Assembly (NCBI GenBank): GCA_002118135.1
Contig: BDIU01000117.1
Span: forward strand, 1-64,000
DNA length: 64,000 nucleotides
Reading direction: 5' to 3'
Origin: Trebouxia sp. TZW2008
Lineage: Eukaryota > Chlorophyta > Trebouxiophyceae > Trebouxiales > Trebouxiaceae
Shown here: positions 57,167 through 64,000 of the stretch, one piece after another
How positions within the stretch are numbered: the stretch's first letter is position 1
Layout: every line of letters begins with the position of its first letter
Notes under the pieces: model-generated
The model's input: the letters and a program-made list of their open reading frames with translations, nothing else
Database searches by the model: none
What the model was told of the DNA's origin: nothing
Translations under genes and position numbers: made by a program

Positions 57167-59830
57167 ATGGAGGTCAGCTTGCTGCAGTACAGCGTTGCAT
57201 CCCACAGCCTCAAAGGGGAGATGGTAAAGCAGAAGCTCGTCCAGACAGCAGTTGAGCAGGGCGTGTGTGACTTGGCATTCATACAAGGATGCACAGGCAT
57301 ACACGAGCCTATCAGAGCAGGAGCTGGAGCTGTGTACCAGCCAGCTTTTTTGCAGCATGAGCAGCAGCCTTGCACCAACACAAGCAATCATGAAGCAGGC
57401 ACACTGCTGTGCTACACAGCAAACAGATTCAAAGTCCAGCAGATCTCAAGCGCTAAGCAGGACCTGCCAAATAGCCAGCACAGCATTTTGTTTGTTCAAG
57501 ATCTAGCCTCCAGCCAAGCTTTCACAGCCATTGTAGCCTCACTTCATGCAGTACCTGACCAAACACAGCACAACCCCCTGCTCAGCATATCGCAGCTCGT
57601 GCAGACGCTGTCCATGGAGTGCCCAGTGCTACTGGCTGGACAGTACACCACCACGTCAGACCTGCTTCCAGATCTTGCAAGCACAAATTTGGCCAACATT
57701 GATTTGCACTTGCGTGAGCCAGTGCACAGCAGAAATGGTTCCAGCCAGAGCTTTTTTGCCACAGCATGTTCTCCAGGATATGACGTCACACTGAGCAGTG
57801 TGCAAAGCCTATTGGCCAAAGCAAGCTCAGCTGCTTTTCACGGCACTGAGAATGCACACACAGCAGTCTGCCGCATCACAGCTTCAGCCACAGAGACTTC
57901 TGCTGTCTGTGACAGTACTCAGCAGCATGTAGTGGGGGCTGACTTCAGTGCAGATGTCAACAGCAATCCAGCCAAAGTCAAGTTCTGCGGCATTGCTGAG
58001 AAGCTCCATGCGCTAGTCACAGCAGCAAGGAAGGTATGCAAACAGGACATGTCTCTTTGGCACACAGCTGTGCCGCTGCCCTTGACATGTGACTGAAGCC
58101 TTTCTGCCCATATGTCGCTGATGATGTTTGATTTTGCATTGCAAGGGAAATCTCAGATAGTCACTTTTCTGCTTCTTTGCTGCAGGAACAAGCTGCCTCA
58201 CAAGCACACAACAAACGGGAACAAAACAATTGCAGTATTTTCACAGGTACGCTGCCACTGCCTCAGCATATGCTATGATAAAGTGAAGTGTCAGGCTCAA
58301 GCCGACACTTTTGCATGCCAATGCCAAATATGTAATATGCTATGTTGTAAGCTACTGTGCATTGAGCCGCCTCACTGGGGGCATATCCTTGCTTTGAGCT
58401 TCTGCAGCTGTGTCAGATCTCCAGAACGTGTGATTACTGTCATTGATGCAGCTGCATTGCTGGCAGACATACATCGCCTGTCAACTACTTGTTTTGGGCA
58501 GCATCTTGCACAGAATGCTGTGCATGACTCGTTGATGACCGGCCTGTAGTGCACTATGCAGGTGGGGATCAGTGCAAGGCACAGGTCAGCAGCTCACAGC
58601 CAGCTAGTCAGCTTTCAGGCGTGCACAAGCCTGCAAGGCTTGAGCCTGCACACCTCACAGCATACACGGCAGGCAGGCATGTCAGGCTGTTCTCTGAAAG
58701 TGCCCAAAGGAGCTCTCAAGAAGCACTGGTGAGCGTGCATTGATGTGTGTTGACCTTGCTGCACAGAACATTGTGCAGAGGACACGCCAATTGCTGCAAC
58801 TGTCTCGCAAGTTACAGCTTGCACAGCTAGCAGTTGAGATGCATGTCAGCTGGCAGTTGCAGAGAGCAGTGACTTGCAAGCTCAGGGTTGTCAGACTGCT
58901 CAGGATCTGGATGTCAGATTGTCATCAGATACGCTTCCAGTGTGGTGCAAAGGATCTGCCAGCGTCTGTAGGCAACTATTGGCTTGATTGCTCATGCAAT
59001 CGCGTGCTAGACCTTCCCTGGTGACACTCGAATGTTGGAGCAATATGCAACTGAGGCTGATGGTTGCTGTATGTGTGCAGGCAAAAGAGTCAGAGATTGA
59101 GCCAAAACCACCAACGCCCATGCACGCGCGACCAGCAGGGTTCCATCAGCTCACCCAAACCTCCTCAGGCAACCTGTGCTTTGCTGGCGCCGCAAACACA
59201 GATGCAAAGATGCAGCATCAGCTGCCTAGCAGTGACGAAAGCCCTTTGCCAGTGACTCCTGCACCGTTTCAGCTGCAGCCAAGACCTACTGGGCAGCAGC
59301 ATGTTGATCTGAATGCGCTGCGCATCATGCAGCTTCAGCGCAGCATTTCTGAGCTGTCTACTGGAGGGAGAGACGAAGCATCATCAGCAGCAGCAGCTGC
59401 GGCTATGACAGCTGAATTGCATGCTAGGCTGTGTCAGCAGAACCAGCAGCATGCTGTGCAACGGGACGAGCATGATGACAGAAGGCACCTTGATGGCAGC
59501 TTGCATGATATGGGTACAGATGATGGCTGCGAGGGTGCGGCAGGAGATGGACAGTGTGATGCAGCAGCAGCGCATTCTCACAGCGGGACAGACACTCAGG
59601 ATGACACTGGTCTGTACGCTGCTGCAAAGCAAGCACCCAATGACCTAAAGGCAGCATGGAGTCGATTGATGCAGCAGCCAGCTGAGAACAAGGGTGCAAG
59701 CAGGTCAGGCAGAACTGGCAGGAGCAGTGAAGACCGCATGGCCTCGCCTGGGCGATTGCTGAAGTGTCTGCAGTCCAAAACAGCTTCAGATGTAGAGGCT
59801 CAGATGCAGGCACTCCACTTCAAACATTGA
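57167..59830 (+). CDS. Unrecognised protein with worn EEP-like N-terminus and low-complexity tail
   Basis: Exons 57167-58033, 58186-58246, 58562-58728, 58767-58967 and 59081-59830 close in phase to 681 residues (the end of exon 4 is the least certain). The first 290 residues show the strand order of the endonuclease/exonuclease/phosphatase fold: VSLLQYSV near the start, CDLAFIQGC, SILFVQDL, and PVLLAGQYTTTSDLLPDL where active enzymes have GDFN. The catalytic Glu and Asp/Asn positions are replaced (Gly; Gln/Thr), so if the fold assignment is right this is a pseudoenzyme. The remainder is a Leu/Gln-rich helix (RTRQLLQLSRKLQLAQL) and a 250-residue disordered tail rich in Gln, Ser, Asp and Ala, ending SDVEAQMQALHFKH. 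No name can be given. Confidence 0.55.
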
Positions 59831-59922
59831 TGTAGCATGTTCTGCATGTGCTAATCAGTGCAAGCCAAGTCCACCCCCTAGTTCAGCAGTGAAGAGCTTC
59901 AACACAGCTGTCATTCAGCACC

Positions 59923-59927
59923 TGTAA
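59923..59927 (+). terminator. TGTAA poly(A) signal
   Basis: 93 nt past the stop at 59830, the only TGTAA nearby on this strand. Confidence 0.5.
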
Positions 59928-60450
59928 GGCTAATGGCAAACGTGTATGATCTTGTCTCTTCAAACAGAATCAAGTGAGTACAAGCAGTGATGCTTTACTT
60001 AGCACTGGTGTGAGGCAAACTTTCAACTTTGCGCTGACAATCTTCATTATCTTCGGCAAGTTTGAGTGCTCTTGCAATTTTGAGCTTTTGGGGGCTGACA
60101 GCATGCACTAGGCACCATGCTGTCATGCTAGCTGAGCTGTCCCTTTCAGCAACTGTTGCCTATCTTTACCTTCTCTTCTTTCAGACAGCCTTCTTTTCTT
60201 TCCTGCTGAACTAGGCTTGGTGGGCCTGCTTGTGCGCTCCCAGTTGTGAATTGCAACATATTACATGCGGGCTGCTTGTTCCTGACTGCAGCTGACCTGA
60301 GCGGTCAACAGCTGCAAGGCGTATCTATGCCGTAACATATGAAAACCTCTTGCAAATGCATGCACAGCTGCCTCTGAAGAGTGAATGCTCCGTCGAAGAT
60401 TGTGAGCTAATCTGCAAGCAGAGCATTGTGATCTCAGTAGAGCAGCATAC

Positions 60451-60455
60451 TTACA
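60451..60455 (-). terminator. TGTAA poly(A) signal (minus strand)
   Basis: TTACA on the plus strand, about 170 nt past the stop of the DUF2828 gene at 60622. Confidence 0.4.
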
Positions 60456-60621
60456 AAGAGATCAGGCTAGTACGGCAGCCTTGACTATAGCGAATAAAGT
60501 CAGTGCATATTGTCTTACTTTCAGCTTGCCCCATGTTTTTTGAATGTGAGGACATCTCGATCTGAATGCTCGAAAGGGTTTTAGACATCTTACACAAACC
60601 ACACACACTTGCACCTATGTC

Positions 60622-63600
60622 CTAGTCTATGACTTTCCAGCCATTGTATTTGTCTGCTGAAATGGCTTCCTTCATGATGGTGAAAGGGTCAAACTTGTCT
60701 AGCTCAGCAGCACCGCCCATGAACAGCTTCAGCAGCTGACCAGAAAATCCAGACACCAGGGCAGTGCCCTCCTCTCTATGAGTCACTGGCACAGCATCAC
60801 AATCATCCTCCCTAAGGTTCCAGAAAACAATCTTGGGCAATTTGTAACCATGTTCCTCAAAATCGGCTTGGGCCACTTTGAAACTGGTTTCTGCAGCAGA
60901 GCGGCGCCTGGGGCCACCAGGGAAGAAGGCAGCACCATAAGGACCATAGCTGTGTGTTGCCATGTCGAACTGCATGTCACTGAAAATGAAGAGGGTCTCA
61001 ATCATCTGCTCAGGAGGTATGTTGGAGGTGACAGCACGCTCCAGGATCAGATTGAAGACGGCGTTGATGTCAGTGTTCATGCCCCACTCCATTCTCTGCA
61101 AATCAGACACCTGCAAAGCCAAGCACCACCTCAGAACAAATTTGCCATCTTTGCTGATCTGCATGATTGATTTTTATGTCACTGTATTGCTGTGAATCAG
61201 CACGATCAAGCAGCTTGACAGCATGAGCGAGACTATGTGTATCAATGTGCATGATTGCATGGTATGTCACTGCATTGCTTTGCATTGGTCCCAGACAGGG
61301 AGCTTATCAGTGTGAGCAAAGCTGTATGCATCAATGCTCACCTGCTCACAAAGAGTGCCTCTGGTGATAGTGTGGAGCTGAGGAGTAGCAGAGAAGGTGC
61401 ACACGGTGTCATTGAAAGGAGCAGCTGTCACCTCTGCCACCAGCAATGATAAGGCAATCGCCACCTGCACATGAAAAAGTAATCTGTCAGTACGCTCGTA
61501 AAAGCCATGACAAGGCGTTTGCTACCTACGCGTGTAACAGTAATCTGGTGTTACGCTTGACAAAGCACAGGATACCTGAAAGCTGTTAATGGGTCAACAA
61601 CATGCCACAACATGCAAGGTTGCTGCATGTGACTGAAAGCTACAGGAAGCTTTGCAGACAATCTAGAATGGTTTGGGCAAACAAGCTGACAGAAAGCGTG
61701 TCACAATGCGCTGAGGACTGCTGCTTGCTTGCAGGAATCGTCTGCAAAGAGGCAAACTTGAGCTTGCAGGGTTACTGACCTCCATGGGTTGACCTGTCAT
61801 GGACCCTGAGACATCACACACTGTCAGAGCATTGGACAAGGTGCCAGATTCCTTCAGCTTCTTGACATAGCTCTCCCACTGCAGCTGCATTGTTTGCAAG
61901 CTCAGCGCAGATGATGCATCCTGTTCCTCATCTGACATTTGGTCCTTCTCTGACATATGGTCCTTTTCTGGCATGTGGTCTTTCTCTGACATGTGGTCCT
62001 TCTCTGAGTCGCTGCTGCCACTGGACATGCTATCTGATGCAGAGTCAGGCTCTGAGTTTATGTAAGCTGCTTGTGCCTGTCGCATTTGTAGCAGCCTGCA
62101 AAAACCAGAGCTGTGAGCACCTCTGCTGCTGAATGTGAGTTTCAGAGATCGGTGACATGATGGCTGTCAACCTCACAAAACACAACATGGTGCTTGACTT
62201 TGAATGAAGCAAAACATCTCAGACTCAGTGAGAGCTTGTCTGATGAGCACATGGTACCCATCAACATGTGTACACTCTGATGATGCATGATCCTGCACAG
62301 AGGAGCTATCAAGTACAAGGACACTATAGCCATGTTTTGTATCAGGGACGGGCTATGAAAGCAAGGCGTCAAGTGAGGTGGAGAAAGCTTACTGTGTGTG
62401 CTGCATGGCTTCACTGACTAGCTCATGGGGCTTCAAAGCTCCTGAAGCTATCTTCTTCTTGCCAGATTTGACATCCTTCAGGTACTTGGTGAAGCGCTCC
62501 TTGTCATGCTTCACAAAGTGGTGCTTGTTCTTCCTCATACACACACTGGGCACTCTGGGGTACTTGATTGAGTCCCAGGCGTTGGCTGACATGTACACCT
62601 GCATACAATCATGTCAGCTGAGAGCATGCACCTTGACACAGCGCTGTGAACGCAGCTTACAGTTAGGGTACTGCCTCAGATACACACACATTTGCAAGCA
62701 TACCCACTTTGCAGCACATAAGTTGTCAAACCTCAAAGCGTCAGCATGACAGGTCCTGACACTGATGATGCGCGACAGCAAGAATAAAGCTGTAGTGCAT
62801 CAAATGCCCATATGGTGATGCTTGGTGTCCCTCAAAGAGTTGCAGGCACGCAGGTTGAGGTGCTTTACCTCAGGGACATCAAGGCATCTCCTGAGTGGGG
62901 CCAGCACCTCCTTGTGGAATAGGGCCTTGACACGTGCAACAAAGGCATTGTAGGGCTCCCCGTCTTTGCGGTGTTGTGCAGCAGGGTATAGTAGCTCTGC
63001 CATGGTTGCAGCTATCAAGGTGTCCTTGTCATGAGATCCTGCACCCAACGGCATGGTGTTGAGCATCAGCAATGCTGCATGGCATGACTGATAGACTACA
63101 TGCCAATCGATCTGCATGCTTGCATTAGGGACAGAAAATATGGCAAATCGTTTGCAACAACACTGCTTGACAAGGCATGACTGTTGTGCTGTTCAGTGCA
63201 CCAATGTGCACAAGCTTTGACTCAACCTCATGCTGAGACACAAGCGCTGAACAAGAAAGGCAAAACATACCTCCAGGTGTTGGGGCCCATTTTGCAGCCA
63301 AGGAAACATCTGTGGGCTTGCCCTCTTTCAGGGCTGCCAGGTCCTTCTTCAGCTGCTCTGAGAACAGCACGGCCACGCTGATATGCAGCAGCCGGAACAC
63401 ATTGTCTGCAGCAACAGCAGGGGACATGAGGCTTGCACTGCATAGCATCAGACAACTGAGCAGTAAGGTGACAGAAAGTCTGAGCTGAGGGACAGTCAAC
63501 AAAGCAGCAACACCAGAAAGGACGTAGAAGAAGCCATATGCATCAGGCCTGGCAAAGGCAGCAAGTTCTGACCAACATTTGTCATAGCAGCACGACCAGA

Positions 63601-63927
63601 AAGGGTGTGAAAGAAGCTGTACGTATCAGGCATATTGAGGGCAGCATTACTTTCTTGAGCAAGGGATTAATCACTGGAATTTTGCAGAGCAGTACCTTTT
63701 TGAATCTGTTTGATGACCTTTGAAACGTTGCTCTGCCTTTTCTCTTTCTTCTGATTTGCAATGAAGTCTTGGATGAGCTGGTGCTTCTTGGCTGTCTGTA
63801 GGGAGCGGTCTGCCTTTGCCTGCTCCCGTTCTTCTTCAGTCTTCAGACTTCTGAGATACTTCCTGAATGACTTCTTGCGCATGTCCTTCAGTTCTGGGAT
63901 GCTGCGCCAGGCATCCTTCTTGTTTTC
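60622..63927 (-). CDS. DUF2828 / von Willebrand A-like protein, 5' end beyond window
   Basis: Exons on the minus strand: 63927-63696, 63405-63271, 63038-62869, 62598-62393, 62095-61780, 61464-61342 and 61110-60622; the start lies right of the window. The N-terminal part is a Lys/Arg-rich helical region (MRKKSFRKYLRSLKTEEE, then EGKPTDVSLAAKWAPTPGG and ANAWDSIKYPRVPSVCMRKN). The vWA-like part has a MIDAS motif DVSGSM in LTVCDVSGSMTGQPME and IFSDMQFD further on, ending FMGGAAELDKFDPFTIMKEAIS. This layout matches DUF2828 proteins of plants, fungi and giant viruses, which resemble the TROVE/Ro60 ring plus vWA. RNA binding is therefore a guess; function is unknown. An inserted Ser/Asp/Glu-rich loop carries a SEKDHM repeat. 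Confidence 0.88.
61160..61340 (-). repeat. Intronic tandem duplication in the DUF2828 gene
   Basis: Two diverged units of about 95 bp start near TGCATGATTGATTTTTATGTCACTG (61162) and TGCATGATTGCATGGTATGTCACTG (61250). Both continue to GAGC...GCTGTATG/ACTATGTG and CATCAATG. Confidence 0.6.
61940..62015 (-). repeat. In-frame SEKDHM hexapeptide repeat
   Basis: Tandem 18-bp units on the minus strand encode SEKDHM, SEKDHM, PEKDHM, SEKDHM and SEKDQM within the DUF2828 protein. It lies in an acidic Ser-rich loop just before the vWA MIDAS region. Confidence 0.85.
63505..63660 (-). repeat. Intronic tandem duplication before the AWAPTPGG exon
   Basis: GCAACACCAGAAAGGACGTAGAAGAAGCCATATGCATCAGGC at 63506 recurs as GCACGACCAGAAAGGGTGTGAAAGAAGCTGTACGTATCAGGC at about 63589, a period of about 83 bp. 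Confidence 0.7.
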
Positions 63928-64000
63928 CTGCAAGGCATGCAAATGGGTTGCAACTGAACGAGGCAACAGCAAGCAGCCAACTGTGTCCAGGAATGTTTGC

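Larger units (their letters stand above)
59831..60621. other. Convergent intergenic stretch, no gene seen
   Basis: Holds the 3' UTRs of both flanking genes. TGTAA at 59923-59927 lies 93 nt past the plus-strand stop, and TTACA at 60451-60455 lies about 170 nt past the minus-strand stop. No conserved frame was found. Confidence 0.5.

Overview
The window is nuclear DNA of a photosynthetic eukaryote, most likely a chlorophyte green alga. Genes are split into many short exons (about 50-300 nt) by introns of about 80-1,300 nt with GT-AG or occasional GC-AG ends. TGTAA, the usual green-algal poly(A) signal, follows several stop codons. The gene set has an algal/plant flavour: an opsin-histidine kinase-cyclase of the green-algal type, a cycloartenol-type oxidosqualene cyclase, a three-finger CPSF30 and a plant-type FAD oxidoreductase. 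Genus cannot be read from the sequence. I saw no bacterial, organellar, rRNA, tRNA or CRISPR features.

Layout, left to right: 3' end of an M20 dipeptidase (+, 88-1255); MDP1-like HAD phosphatase (+, to 3090); small coiled-coil protein (-, 4261-4726); short membrane-anchored PAN/Apple-like protein (+, 5156-6425); a 10.8-kb JmjN/JmjC/C5HC2 histone demethylase (+, 7963-18741); CPSF30 (-, 19516-21328); a 13-kb rhodopsin-histidine kinase-response regulator-guanylyl cyclase-SAM gene (+, 21878-34917); cycloartenol synthase (-, 36380-44888); LSM7 (+, 45432-46243); a plastid-type FAD oxidoreductase (-, 46773-53102); a multi-EF-hand protein (+, 53428-56546); an unrecognised protein with a worn endonuclease/exonuclease/phosphatase-like N-terminus (+, 57167-59830); and a DUF2828/vWA protein (-, 60622 to beyond the right edge).

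Exon models were built by hand from conserved protein blocks and splice phase. For cycloartenol synthase (759 aa), the demethylase (1,693 aa), the FAD oxidoreductase (639 aa), CPSF30 (251 aa) and LSM7 (96 aa) the phases close across every junction. The opsin-cyclase also closes (1,312 aa), with one uncertain exon.

Two things stand out. First, the opsin-cyclase: light sensing, phosphorelay and cGMP synthesis in one chain, with both usual Schiff-base counterion positions non-acidic and a C-terminal coiled coil plus SAM domain. Second, a pervasive pattern of exon echoes: introns of at least six genes carry one to three diverged tandem copies (period about 90-210 bp) of the neighbouring exon, some still with open frame and plausible splice sites. 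Cycloartenol synthase is the extreme case. A 3'-truncated non-LTR retrotransposon tail and three shorter relatives are also scattered in introns. The genes are not an operon or pathway; each appears to be an independent housekeeping, regulatory or signalling gene.
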